Shown one piece after another: positions 41,947-51,600 of a stretch of 64,000 bases of DNA. The translations under genes were made by a program, and so were the position numbers. Every line of letters begins with the position of its first letter. The stretch's first letter is position 1. Source of the stretch: an uncultured beta proteobacterium (lineage in GTDB: Bacteria; Pseudomonadota; Gammaproteobacteria; Burkholderiales; Burkholderiaceae_C); the NCBI GenBank assembly GCA_903886275.1, contig CAISLN010000006.1, forward strand, positions 1 to 64,000. Reading direction: 5' to 3'. The notes below the pieces were generated by a model, which did not search any database, was not told where the DNA came from, and saw nothing but the letters and a program-made list of their open reading frames with translations.

Positions 41947-44748
41947 TTAGCAAATGGGCGCATCCTCCTCGCGGCTGCACTCTTCGAGCAAATAGGCCAC
42001 CGAGCGGTAGGGCCGCCCGGTCTCTTCGGTCAGGCCGATCTCGCAGGTGCGGTTGGTGGATACGCCCTCGCAGCAGTTGCTGGGCAACTCCGCGTGGATC
42101 TTGCGCAGGGCATGGACATTGAGTTCGGGCACCACAAAACCGCGGTCGCCGGCAAAGCCGCAGCAGCTCACACCGGCCGGCTCCACCACTTGCTCGGCAC
42201 AGGCCGCCAGCAGTTGGCGCAGCTTGTCATGGGTGCCGGTGCGCCTAGCGCTGCAGTTGATGTGCAGGGCAATCGGCCCGGGCTTTTTGTGCATGCGGTG
42301 TTGCAGGCGCGCCAGCATGGCGTCCACTGCGAACTCGTGGAAGTCGAGCAACTGCACGCGCCCGGCCAGCAGTTTTTGCATGCGCGCCGAGCAGCTGCTG
42401 GCATCCAAGATGATGGGGTAATGGCCGCCTTGTCCATCGTCGGCCGCAGCCAGCAGTGCAGTGGTCAGCTCAGCGGCCATGGCATCGGCCTCTTCGGCCA
42501 TGCCCTTGCTGGCCAGCATCAGGCCGCAACAGAGTTTCTCGAAACCTTCGGGCAGGCGCGGCGCAAAACCGGCGCGCTCCAGCAGCTCCATCACCACATC
42601 GGCCAGACCGGCTTCGCTGCTGGTGTTGCCGCCAAAGATGCGTGCGCCGCAGGTGGGGAAATACACCACCGGGTCGCCACCCTTTTCATCACCACGTTCA
42701 CTGCGTGCCTGCGGTGCGCGCCCGGCCTGTGGCATGGATTTTTTCCACACGCCGCCCGACAGCTTGTTGAGCAGATCGCCCCCCACCACCTTGGATGCCA
42801 CATGGCCCAGGCTCAGGCCCACGCGCGACAGCGTTGCCACCTTGCCAAAATGCGAGCCCACCACCTTGCCCACGGTTTGGCTGGCGCTGCCCAGGCCGCG
42901 CCCGCGCAGCAAACGCGTGAGTTCACCGGTGTCTATGCCCACGGGGCAGGCGGTGGAGCACAGGCCGCAACCGGCGCAGGTGTCCAGGCCAAAGTAGGCA
43001 AAGTCGGTGGCCACCATGCCCGGGTCTTCCTGTGCCACTTCGCGGCGCGAGAGTTCACGCCAGGCCACGATGCGCTGGCGCGGTGACAGGGTGAGCCGGT
43101 GCGAGGGGCACAGGGGTTCGCAAAAACCGCATTCGATGCAGCGGTCCACTATTTGCTCGGCGGCCGGCATGGGCTTGAGGTTTTTGAGGTGCGACGCGGG
43201 ATCGTCGGTGAGGATGACGCCCGGATTGAGCAGACCGCTGGGATCAAACAGGGCCTTGATGTCGCGCATCAGATCGGTGGCCTGCTTGCCCCATTCCATT
43301 TCCACAAAGGGCGCCATATTGCGACCGGTGCCATGCTCGGCCTTGAGCGAGCCGTCGTACTTGGTCACCACCAGATCACAGACATCGTCCATGAAGCGGG
43401 CATAGCGCTGCACCTCGGCGTCATCGCCAAAGTCCTGGGTAAAGACAAAGTGCAGATTGCCCTCCAAGGCATGGCCAAAGATGATGGCCTCGCTGTAGCC
43501 GTGTTTCAAAAACAGCGCCTGCAAATCCAGCGTAGCAGCAGCCAGCGACTCAACGGGGAAGGCCACGTCTTCGATGATCACGGTGGTGCCAGCTTTTCGC
43601 ATGGCGCCTACTGAAGGGAAGGTGCCCTTGCGCACCTTCCAGTACATCTCGCAGGTGGCGGCGTCCGTGGAAAATTGGGCGGGCTCCAAGGTTGCAATGC
43701 CTTGCAATGCGGCCAGCACGGCGTCCATCTTGAGCTGCAGCGAAGCAGCGGTTTCGGCCCGCACCTCAATTAGCAGGGCCGCCGCATCCGCGCCCAGGGT
43801 CTGGATCACGGCGGGCAGGCCGGGCTTGCTTTCCACCGAACGCAGGGCCGCGCGGTCCAGTAGTTCCACCGCGGCCACCGGCTTGGGTTTGAGGCAAATG
43901 ACAGCGTCACAGGCGCTGGCAATGGTGGGGAAGAACACCAGCGCGCTGGCCTTGAACGGGTCCTCGGCCACGGTCTCAAAGTGGATGCTGGAGATAAAGC
44001 CCAGCGTGCCCTCCGAGCCGATCATCAGGTGCGACAGGATCTGGACCGGATCGGTGTAGTCGATCAGCGCGTTGAGGCTGTAGCCGGTGGTGTTTTTGAT
44101 TTTGTACTTGTGGCGTATGCGCTCGGCCAGTTCGGTGTCGGCGCGCGTTTGTTCGCCCATTTTTTGCAGCGCATCCAGCAGCGCACCGTGGCTGGTTGTG
44201 AAGGCGGCGATGCTGCTTGCATCTTCGGTGTCGAGCACGCTGCCATCGGCCAGCAGCACGCGCATGCCCAAGAGCGTGCGGTAGCTGTTTTGCGCCGTGC
44301 CGCAGCACATGCCCGAGGCGTTGTTGGCAGCAATGCCGCCAATTTTGCAGGCGTTAATGGAAGCCGGGTCCGGCCCGATCTTGCGGCCCAGCGGCGCCAG
44401 GCGAAAGTTGACCTCGCCGCCTATGATGCCCGGCCCCAAGCGCACGCTGCCTGCGTCCGCTGCAATCTCGCAGGTGGCAAAGCCTTCGCCGATCAGCATC
44501 AGCACGCCATCGGTGACGGCTTGGCCCGACAGGCTGGTGCCGGCAGCGCGAATCGTCACCGGGCGTTGGTGCGCGTGGGCCAAGGCCAGCACGGCCTGCA
44601 CCTCTTCCTCGCTTTCCACGATGGCGACGACCTCGGGTGTCAGGCGGTAGAAGCTGGCGTCTGTGCCATAGGCCAGGCGGCGCAGCTCATCAACAATAAC
44701 TTGGCGTGCAGGCAGGGCCAGGCCCAGTGCGGTGATGAGGGGGCTCAT
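41947..44748 (-). CDS. FAD/Fe-S D-lactate dehydrogenase (quinone type)
   Basis: The 933-aa enzyme joins an N-terminal FAD domain of the vanillyl-alcohol-oxidase fold (PVTIRAAGTSLSGQAVTDGV, then KIGPDPASINACKIGGIAAN, NASGMCCGTA) to an FAD-linked C-domain (FALEGNLHF-like GHALEGNLHFVFTQDF, KYDGSLKAEHGTGRN). A ferredoxin-like domain follows with CIECGFCEPLCPS and CAGCGLCSTACPVG, and a final CCG-type domain (CCGLMLAS, CCGFAGDRGF). This is the large membrane-associated D-lactate dehydrogenase (Dld-II type) that feeds electrons to quinone. It overlaps the lutB stop (ATGA), so it is translated with the LutABC L-lactate enzyme; together they oxidise both lactate isomers. The ATG at 44748 gives the family N-terminus. 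Confidence 0.93.
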   Translation of the reverse strand: MSPLITALGLALPARQVIVDELRRLAYGTDASFYRLTPEVVAIVESEEEVQAVLALAHAHQRPVTIRAAGTSLSGQAVTDGVLMLIGEGFATCEIAADAGSVRLGPGIIGGEVNFRLAPLGRKIGPDPASINACKIGGIAANNASGMCCGTAQNSYRTLLGMRVLLADGSVLDTEDASSIAAFTTSHGALLDALQKMGEQTRADTELAERIRHKYKIKNTTGYSLNALIDYTDPVQILSHLMIGSEGTLGFISSIHFETVAEDPFKASALVFFPTIASACDAVICLKPKPVAAVELLDRAALRSVESKPGLPAVIQTLGADAAALLIEVRAETAASLQLKMDAVLAALQGIATLEPAQFSTDAATCEMYWKVRKGTFPSVGAMRKAGTTVIIEDVAFPVESLAAATLDLQALFLKHGYSEAIIFGHALEGNLHFVFTQDFGDDAEVQRYARFMDDVCDLVVTKYDGSLKAEHGTGRNMAPFVEMEWGKQATDLMRDIKALFDPSGLLNPGVILTDDPASHLKNLKPMPAAEQIVDRCIECGFCEPLCPSHRLTLSPRQRIVAWRELSRREVAQEDPGMVATDFAYFGLDTCAGCGLCSTACPVGIDTGELTRLLRGRGLGSASQTVGKVVGSHFGKVATLSRVGLSLGHVASKVVGGDLLNKLSGGVWKKSMPQAGRAPQARSERGDEKGGDPVVYFPTCGARIFGGNTSSEAGLADVVMELLERAGFAPRLPEGFEKLCCGLMLASKGMAEEADAMAAELTTALLAAADDGQGGHYPIILDASSCSARMQKLLAGRVQLLDFHEFAVDAMLARLQHRMHKKPGPIALHINCSARRTGTHDKLRQLLAACAEQVVEPAGVSCCGFAGDRGFVVPELNVHALRKIHAELPSNCCEGVSTNRTCEIGLTEETGRPYRSVAYLLEECSREEDAPIC

Positions 44749-46181
44749 TTTTTGCTCTCTTCTTTCAACAGGTCGCGCAAGCGTTTGGCAGCCGGGATCA
44801 GCGGTGTGCGGCTGCGCGTCCAGGCGCCCTGGTCCGAGGGCGACAGGGCGCGCCCACGGCTCATAAACCACGATGCCAGGCGGTACATGCCCGAGCGGCT
44901 GTAGACCTGCGCCCACATGCTCCACACCGCAGTGGCCACCACGCTGCGTGCGGCGCCGCTGCCGCGCAGATGGGCTTCTTCGGTATCGGGTTTGGCCTGG
45001 GCTTCATTGCGCAGGCGCACCAGGATGTCGGGGATCGGAATCTTGACCGGGCAGACCTCGGCGCAGGCGCCGCACAGGGTGGAGGCAAAGGCCAGCGGAT
45101 AGGTGCTCTCCAGCCCCAGCATGTGCGGCGAGATGATGGCGCCTATGGGTCCGGGGTAGGTGGTGCCGTAGGCATGGCCGCCTATGCGCGCATAGACCGG
45201 GCAGTGGTTCATGCAGGCACCGCAGCGAATGCACTGCAGGGTGTCGCGCAGTTCCTCATCTGCATAGGCCTGGCTGCGTCCGTTGTCCAGCAGAATCAGG
45301 TGCATCTCCTGCGGGCCGTCGAGTTCACCGGCGCGGCGCGGCCCGCTGATCAGGTTGACGTAGGTGGTGATGGGCTGGCCAGTGGCCGAGCGCGTCAGCA
45401 GGCTGAGCAGCGGCACCACATGCTCCAATTTTTCAACCACCTTCTCGATGCCGGTGATGGCAATGTGGATGCGCGGAACCGTGGTGCACATGCGCCCGTT
45501 GCCCTCGTTTTCTACCAGGCACAAAGTGCCGGTTTCAGAAACGGCAAAGTTCACACCCGAGAGGCCGATGTCGGCCTCATAAAACTTGCGGCGCAGCACG
45601 CGCCGGCCAATGGCGATGAGGGCGTCCACATCTTCGGTGTAACGCACGCCGGGCACTTCCCTGGCAAACAACGCGGCGATTTCCTGCTTGGTCTTGTGGA
45701 TGGCCGGCATGATGATGTGCGAGGGCGTTTCGCCCGCGAGCTGCACGATGTACTCGCCCATGTCGGACTCAAAGGCGGCGATGCCGGCGGCCTCCATGGC
45801 ATGGTTAAAGCCCACCTCTTCGCTCACCATGGACTTGCCCTTGATGATGGATTTGGCCTGCGCCTGGTGGGCAATGGCCAGCGCGATGGCATTGGCCTCT
45901 TCGCCGTTTTGGGCCCAGTGCACCTGCACGCCACGCGCCTGCAAATTGGCCTCCAACTGCTCCAGCAGGCGTGGCAGGTTTGCCAGGCTGTATTGGCGTA
46001 TGGCTTGTCCCAGATTGCGCAGACCCTGCAATTCGGAGTCGTCTTCAAACTGCGCTTTGCGTTTGCTTTGCAGGTAGTCCATGGCGCCGCGAAAGTTCTT
46101 GCGCTGCGCCGGGTCGTTTAAGACGCTGCGGCTGCGCTCCTTGAAGTCCTGGCTCGGGTGGATGGGGATGACCTTGTTCAT
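44745..46181 (-). CDS. lutB: Lactate utilisation iron-sulfur protein LutB
   Basis: The 478-aa protein has an N-terminal LUD-like region (KGKSMVSEEVGFNHAMEAAG, then MPAIHKTKQEIAALF and VSETGTLCLVENEGNGRM). Two 4Fe-4S motifs follow, CIRCGACMNHCPVY and CGACAEVCPVKIP. It is the electron-transferring subunit of the LutABC L-lactate dehydrogenase. It overlaps lutC upstream and dld downstream by ATGA, a sign of tight coupling. Confidence 0.95.
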   Translation of the reverse strand: MNKVIPIHPSQDFKERSRSVLNDPAQRKNFRGAMDYLQSKRKAQFEDDSELQGLRNLGQAIRQYSLANLPRLLEQLEANLQARGVQVHWAQNGEEANAIALAIAHQAQAKSIIKGKSMVSEEVGFNHAMEAAGIAAFESDMGEYIVQLAGETPSHIIMPAIHKTKQEIAALFAREVPGVRYTEDVDALIAIGRRVLRRKFYEADIGLSGVNFAVSETGTLCLVENEGNGRMCTTVPRIHIAITGIEKVVEKLEHVVPLLSLLTRSATGQPITTYVNLISGPRRAGELDGPQEMHLILLDNGRSQAYADEELRDTLQCIRCGACMNHCPVYARIGGHAYGTTYPGPIGAIISPHMLGLESTYPLAFASTLCGACAEVCPVKIPIPDILVRLRNEAQAKPDTEEAHLRGSGAARSVVATAVWSMWAQVYSRSGMYRLASWFMSRGRALSPSDQGAWTRSRTPLIPAAKRLRDLLKEESKK

Positions 46182-46876
46182 GCCACACCGCCTTCCTGCT
46201 TGCCTTCTGATTCGCCTTCTTCTTGCAACAGCAACAGCACCAGTTCCTTGGGGCCGTGTGCGCCATAGGCCAGGGTTTGCTGGATGTCGGCAGTTTTGCT
46301 CGGGCCGCTGATCAGCAGAGCGTTGGTTGGCATGCCATCGGTCCAGCCCTCAGCGCAGATGGCTGCATGCAGGTCGGCGTGGATGTTTTTTTCTTCCAGC
46401 AACACAAAGTGCACCGGGGGCACCAGCGACATCAGGCGCGGCTCTTGGGGCGTGGGCCACAGCACCAGGCTGCCGGTTTCGGCGATGGCGCTTTGGGCCA
46501 GGGTGAGCGCGGCATCGACCTCGTCAAACAACTGCGTCTGCCATTGGGCCGGCGCTTGCGCGTAGTGCAGGATCTCCATATGGGGCGGCGCGCAAGCCTC
46601 CAGCGCTGCGCCATGCGGTGTTTGGTTGCCGATTAAAAACTTGCGCAGTCCCTTGGCCAGGCACAGCTGCAATAGCACGCTGGTCCAGTTGGCCTGCGTG
46701 ACCAAGTGCACCTCGGTGTGCGCGGCTTCCATTGCGCTGCGCAGCCGCGCTGTGCGCTGCGCCCTGCTTTCGGTGCGGCGTTGTGCTGCGTACCAGGCGG
46801 CTACATCGGGCAGGGCAGGTGTGTCGGAAAGGGTGCTGGCGCGCAGCTTGGCAAGGATGGCTTGGCGCGCGTTCAT
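46178..46876 (-). CDS. lutC: Lactate utilisation protein LutC
   Basis: The 232-aa LUD-domain protein has the LutC pattern: MNARQAILAKLRASTLSDTP at the start, the middle DAALTLAQSAIAETGSLVLW, and the end PTNALLISGPSKTADIQQTL with AYGAHGPKELVLLLLQ (the conserved GPSxTADIxxxLxxGxHGP motif). It is the third subunit of the LutABC L-lactate oxidising complex. Its stop and the lutB start overlap (ATGA), and its start overlaps the lutA stop in the same way. I start at the ATG 46876. Confidence 0.94.
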   Translation of the reverse strand: MNARQAILAKLRASTLSDTPALPDVAAWYAAQRRTESRAQRTARLRSAMEAAHTEVHLVTQANWTSVLLQLCLAKGLRKFLIGNQTPHGAALEACAPPHMEILHYAQAPAQWQTQLFDEVDAALTLAQSAIAETGSLVLWPTPQEPRLMSLVPPVHFVLLEEKNIHADLHAAICAEGWTDGMPTNALLISGPSKTADIQQTLAYGAHGPKELVLLLLQEEGESEGKQEGGVA

Positions 46877-47685
46877 GCCGCTTCTGCCTTGCTGGCGTTG
46901 GTGCGTTGCCACAGGAAGCTGGCAATGTGTTCGCCGTCCAGCGAGGGCTCGTTGCGACCGGCGAGCTCGTCTTGCTTGGCGGCGCGACCGGTGATGTTGA
47001 GCAGGCAACCGCAATCGGCGCTGACCACGCAGTTCACGCCGGTGTCCTTGATGGCGGCTACCTTTTCGGTGACGATGGCTTCCGAAATATCCGCATAGAG
47101 CAGGGCAAAGGTGCCGCCAAAGCCGCAGCATTCTTCCACCCTTGCATGCACTTCCACCTGGACGTTTGCCAGGCTGTCCAAGAGCGCCACGCTGGTTTCG
47201 TGCGAGCCCATTTGGCGGCGGGCGTGGCAGGAGGTGTGCAGGGCCACCTTGCGCGGTGCGCCCAGGTCTTCATGCGCGAAGTTCACCACATGGACCAAGA
47301 ATTCTGTCAGCTCATACACCCGCGCAGAAAATGCCAGCGCCCTGGCATGCAGCGCCGGGTCTTTGGCAAACAGATGCGGGTAGTGTTTGACCATCATGCC
47401 GGCGCAGGAACCCGAGGGCACCACCACCGGCCAGTTCTCAGAAAACAGGTTGAGTTGGTGCAGCGCCACGGCGCGGGCCTCGTCCGGATAGCCGCTGCTG
47501 TGCGCCGGTTGGCCGCAGCAGGTTTGCTGTTCCAGGTAATGCACGCGTATGCCTTCGCGCTCCAGCAGGCGCACCGTGTCCAAGCCGGCCTTGGGGCTGA
47601 ACTGGTCCACCAAGCAGGTGGAGAACAGGTAGACGTCAGCCGGTTTGGCCGGGTACGGACGTGTCGCTGCATTGGGTTTTTCCAT
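46873..47685 (-). CDS. lutA: Lactate utilisation protein LutA (CCG-domain)
   Basis: The 270-aa protein has two CCG domains: FSTCLVDQFSPKAGLDTVRL with TCCGQPAHSSGY, and HTSCHARRQMG with ECCGFGGTFALLY and ADCGCLLNI. These Cys-rich motifs bind the unusual iron-sulfur cluster of the heterodisulfide-reductase-like family. As the first gene of the operon (lutA, lutC, lutB, dld, lldP, uspA) it starts just downstream of operator 1 and is divergent from lldR. It forms the L-lactate oxidising complex with LutB and LutC. Confidence 0.95.
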   Translation of the reverse strand: MEKPNAATRPYPAKPADVYLFSTCLVDQFSPKAGLDTVRLLEREGIRVHYLEQQTCCGQPAHSSGYPDEARAVALHQLNLFSENWPVVVPSGSCAGMMVKHYPHLFAKDPALHARALAFSARVYELTEFLVHVVNFAHEDLGAPRKVALHTSCHARRQMGSHETSVALLDSLANVQVEVHARVEECCGFGGTFALLYADISEAIVTEKVAAIKDTGVNCVVSADCGCLLNITGRAAKQDELAGRNEPSLDGEHIASFLWQRTNASKAEAA

Positions 47686-47720
47686 GTCTGTTCTCCTCGT
47701 TGTTTTTCAAACTGGTAAAG

Positions 47721-47731
47721 TGGTATTACCA
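47721..47731. promoter_or_regulatory. LldR/GntR operator 1 (TGGT-ATT-ACCA)
   Basis: This palindrome has the TGGT-N3-ACCA form bound by FCD-type GntR regulators (LldR, PdhR, FadR). It sits 35 bases upstream of the lutA start. Flanking ACTGGT (47711-47716) and ACCAGT (47728-47733) add a second, wider symmetry. Confidence 0.7.
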
Positions 47732-47825
47732 GTAAGTTGGCGCAATGTACTGTTCAAAGCGTTAGCCTGTCAATTGAACTTGGCGCAATAGTTGTGAAAT
47801 TTTTGTGGGATATGCAAAATGCTAA

Positions 47826-47840
47826 ACTGGTCAGACCAGT
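47826..47840. promoter_or_regulatory. LldR/GntR operator 2 (ACTGGT-CAG-ACCAGT)
   Basis: This interrupted palindrome has 6-bp perfect arms and the same core as operator 1. It is 11 bases upstream of the lldR ATG, where bound repressor would block its own expression. With operator 1 about 100 bases away, looping or joint control of the divergent operon is plausible. Confidence 0.75.
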
Positions 47841-47851
47841 AATTTCGCCAC

Positions 47852-48604
47852 ATGAACCAAGCAAGACCCACACTGAGCCGCATTGCAGATGTGGTTGCCC
47901 GCGACCTGGAGCAGCGCATTTTGGAGGGCTCTCTTAAAGCCGGCGACCGCCTGCCCTCCGAGCGCACGCTGGCGCTGGAGCTGGCGATTTCACGGCCCAG
48001 CCTGCGTGAAGCGATTCAAAAACTGGTGCACAAGGGCCTGCTCGAAACCAAGCATGGCGGCGGCACCGTGGTGACCAACCGGCTGCAAGCCAGCTTTGCC
48101 GATCCCTGGCAGGACATGCTGCAGGCGCATCCGCTGCTGCAAGCCGACATGCTGGAGTTTCGCCACATGCTTGAAGGCGAGGCCGCCAAGTTGGCTTCTG
48201 AGCGCGCCACCGACATCGACCTAGCACGCATTGACGCGGCCTATGTGGCGTTGGATATGGCCTACGCCAGCGACGATATGACGGCCTGCATTGATACCGA
48301 TGTGGCCTTTCACCAAGCCATTGCCGACGCCTCTCACAACAGCCTGATCGGCCACCTTTGGGGCAGCCTGATGCGCGTGATCCACGGCCATGTGGCCGAC
48401 AACCTGGTGCATTTGCATGCCATCCCCAAGCAGTGGGAGCAGTTGCGGGCCCAGCACAAGGCCATCTGGAAAGCCGTGCGCAGCCATTCGCCCGATGAGG
48501 CCATGCGCGCCTCGCGCGAACACATCAGCTTTGTGCGCCAAAGCATGGCCGAGGCCGCCAAGGCGGAAGACCGGCGCAACAGCGCGCTGCGGCGACTGAG
48601 CTAA
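47852..48604 (+). CDS. lldR: LldR-type GntR regulator (FCD domain)
   Basis: The 250-aa protein has an N-terminal GntR winged helix (DRLPSERTLALELAISRPSL, then REAIQKLVHKGLLETKHGGG) and a C-terminal FCD ligand-binding domain (ACIDTDVAFHQAIADASHNS, with the metal-binding His/Asp pattern D...H). Its position, divergent from the lut operon, and the two TGGT-N3-ACCA sites identify it as the lactate-responsive repressor/activator. The start (MNQARPTLSRIADVV) is directly after operator 2. Confidence 0.92.
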   Translation: MNQARPTLSRIADVVARDLEQRILEGSLKAGDRLPSERTLALELAISRPSLREAIQKLVHKGLLETKHGGGTVVTNRLQASFADPWQDMLQAHPLLQADMLEFRHMLEGEAAKLASERATDIDLARIDAAYVALDMAYASDDMTACIDTDVAFHQAIADASHNSLIGHLWGSLMRVIHGHVADNLVHLHAIPKQWEQLRAQHKAIWKAVRSHSPDEAMRASREHISFVRQSMAEAAKAEDRRNSALRRLS

Positions 48605-48605
48605 G

Positions 48606-48631
48606 TGACGCGCCCCCATGGGGGCGCGTCA
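48606..48631. terminator. Bidirectional terminator hairpin
   Basis: TGACGCGCCCCC-AT-GGGGGCGCGTCA is a perfect palindrome between the convergent ends of lldR (stop 48604) and the giant secreted protein gene (stop 48637). It lacks a long T-tract, so it may act in both directions mainly as a strong stem. Confidence 0.7.
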
Positions 48632-48636
48632 TCCCA

Positions 48637-51600
48637 TTACTGCTGTATGCGCACACAGAGCCCGACCAGGCCCTTGTCCGTAGGTTGCAAACCTGTCACT
48701 GCGGTGCTTGCATCTGCCAGTGTCCATGAGACAGGGTTTCCGCTGGCAACGTTGGCAGGGGTTGCGACGCTGCAACCGATCAGGCCCCGCGTGGGCGCGC
48801 TGATGCAAAATGCCTGCTCCAGCGTAGAGTACACGGGTACCACGTCAAAAATGCGCACTGCCGTGACGGCTGCGGCCGCCGTGTTTTCAAATTGCAGGCG
48901 GTATTCAATGACTTGCCCTGGAAGCGCCACGCCGGTGGAGGCAAAGGGACTGGCCAAGGCCAGTGAGGAGGCGCCGTCTGAAGGGCAATTGCTGAGGATG
49001 CGGAACTCCTTGTGCAGGGTTAACACGCCACCCACGGTCACTGTGCTGAGGTCAAAATTTTCCAATCCCGTTTGCGCTGTGTTCGGACTCAGGGTGGGCA
49101 GGCTCAGGGTCTGGGTAGCCGTGAGTACGCCCGTATTGGCGGTGCCAGGCGCTGCAGTTGCGGGCGCCATCACTTTGACGATGAGGCAGATGCGGTCACC
49201 GACCTTGGTCGTCTGTGGCAGGCTCAGCACCTTGCTAGACGAAGATAGTTTTCCACTGCAATCAGAGTCCAGGTAGAGCACGCTGCTCCAAGGCGAGCCA
49301 CCCGGGCTGCTGTCGGTGATGCCGAAGCTCACCGAGCCTGTTGTGCCTGCGGTGAAGGTATGGGTGTAGGTCTGTGTGTTGCTGGCCACGACCTGGCCCA
49401 CGTTGTTGCGTGTCAGTGTGCTTTTGAGTATGTTGCCAAAGACAACGCCGGTGTAGTCCGTGCCCGGTGCTGCGCTCAAGTGCAGGGCGGCTGTCGCGTT
49501 GTCAAAGCTGGCCCCGGTGCTGCCCGCCTTGACGCTGACCAGGCTGTAGCTTGAGGAGGGCGCTTGCTGAACGCACACATCCTGCCCGGTCGGTGCGTCT
49601 TTCAGGCTCAGGAAGAAGCTGCCATCTGCGGCGGTGGTGGCGGTGCTGTACACCTGGCCCGCACAGTTGCTAAGGCGAACCAGCACTCCGGCAAGCGCAG
49701 ACTCTGCGCCGTTTTGAACCCCGTCGTGTGCGGTTCCGTTGCCCGCACCGTCGTCCAAAATAATCTTGCCGCTGACACCGTAGCCCACATATTCGTTGGC
49801 GAACGTGCATTGCAGGTCAGACGCGGGCAGCACGCGGTTGGCCGGAATGCTCAGGACGCCGGAGTTCAGTGCGCCAAAGGTGCCCGGATTTCCGGTGGCA
49901 CTGGCGTTGGCATCGATGCAAGCGACAGAGCGCAAGGACCAGCCGCTCTTGCTCACCTCCAGAATTTCGGTCAATGCGTTGGTTTGCAGCAGGTTGACGG
50001 TGTCACCACTGGCCGCTGCGGATGAGGTGGTGCTTACGGTATAGCTGCTGTTGGTGCTAAAGCCATTGGCATTGGCGCTCGTGCCGTTAAAGGTGAAGCT
50101 GCCAAGGCCCCCAGTGGCGATCTTCTTGACCGTGAGCTTGGCGACGGCGGCCTGGTTTTCAAAGGTGCAGACGATCTGGTCAGCACTGCCCGGACGGATC
50201 GTGTAGCTGGAGGCAAGTGGACTGCCCGTTGGCGTCAGGGTGAGCGCCTTGGCGGGCAGAGCAACGGGGCTGGCAGCCAGGATGGGCCCCGCATTGCCCT
50301 TGGTGGTGACGCTGGCAATATTGGAAACACTGCAGCTGAAATTGGTTTTGTACACATTGAGTGCGGAGCCTGAACCTGCGCCCATGGCGTCGCTCAGGGT
50401 GTAGGTGGTGCTGCCGTCAGCCACCAGTGCAAAGGTGGCCACTTGCGCCGCTACGGTGGCAGCGCTGGCGCTGTTGTCGGTCGTGCAAGTCAAAGACGTC
50501 CCTGTGCTGCTGGTGCCTACCAAGCAGGCGGTGGGCAGCGAGGCCCGCCCGGCAATCGAATTGCTGCTCAGGCCAATGGTAAAGCGGTCATTGGCATTGA
50601 CGCGCGAGGGCGTGCCATTGACCAGTTTGATCACCGTCAGGGTCGGACCCAGATCGGCGATGACCGTGCACGTCAGCTGGCTGTTGCTGAGTATTTTTGC
50701 AGCGGGGAGGGAAAGGGTCCCGCCCGAAACCACGCCAAAGGTGCCGGAGTTGCCGTTCACGGAAGCATTGTTGTCCACGCAGGCCACGCTCCTCAGAGAC
50801 CAGCCAGCGGCCAGGCTTGCGCTCAGCGTGGTGTCTATGTTGGCCTGGTTCAGTGCTTGGGCCGCAGTGGGGGTGCCTGCACCGTCTGCACTGGTGGTCG
50901 ACACGGTTTGTGTGCCCCAGCCATTGTTGCCTGTGTAACTGAAGCTGCCGATGCCGAGATGGCTGATCTGATTGAGCACCAGTGTGGGAATGGCGGTGTT
51001 GGTCACCACGCAGTCAATCACATCGCCGGCAAGAGGCGCCATGCTTTGCCCCAATGTGGTGATAGAAGCTACGTTGAGGCCAGCGCTTCTGGCGTTGGTG
51101 CAGACCACTTTTTTGCCGTACTGGGACAAAGCCGATGGGCTGCCAGCGGCCATGGTTTCCTGCAGGGTGTAGGTACTTCCGGGGGTAGCCGTGTAGAAGT
51201 CAGTCGTTCCCTTACCTGCCGTGGTTTGGCTGCCTGTGCCGGCGCTGGTGCTGTTGGTACTGCTGCTGACAAGGGTGCCACTGCCATCTGCAATGGCCAC
51301 GGTGAACTGGTCATTTGCGCCTTGTCGCGGCGTTCCCAGTGCCGCCGTGAAGCGCAGTACCGGAGGACGCTGGGTGTTGGTGATGGTGCAGCGGATGTCG
51401 TCAAGAATGGCGGGGGTGAGGCTGAAGCTGCTGCCTCCCACAATCTGCCCTCTGGGCAATACGGTGGTGGATCCGGTGCTTGCGTTGGTACAGGCAATGC
51501 TCGACAGGTACGAGCTGATATTGGTGCCGCCGGCGCCCGCCTCGGTCAGCGTGTAGGTTTGCCCGCCACTGGCGGTGAAGCTCCCGGTAGTGCCGGTTGC

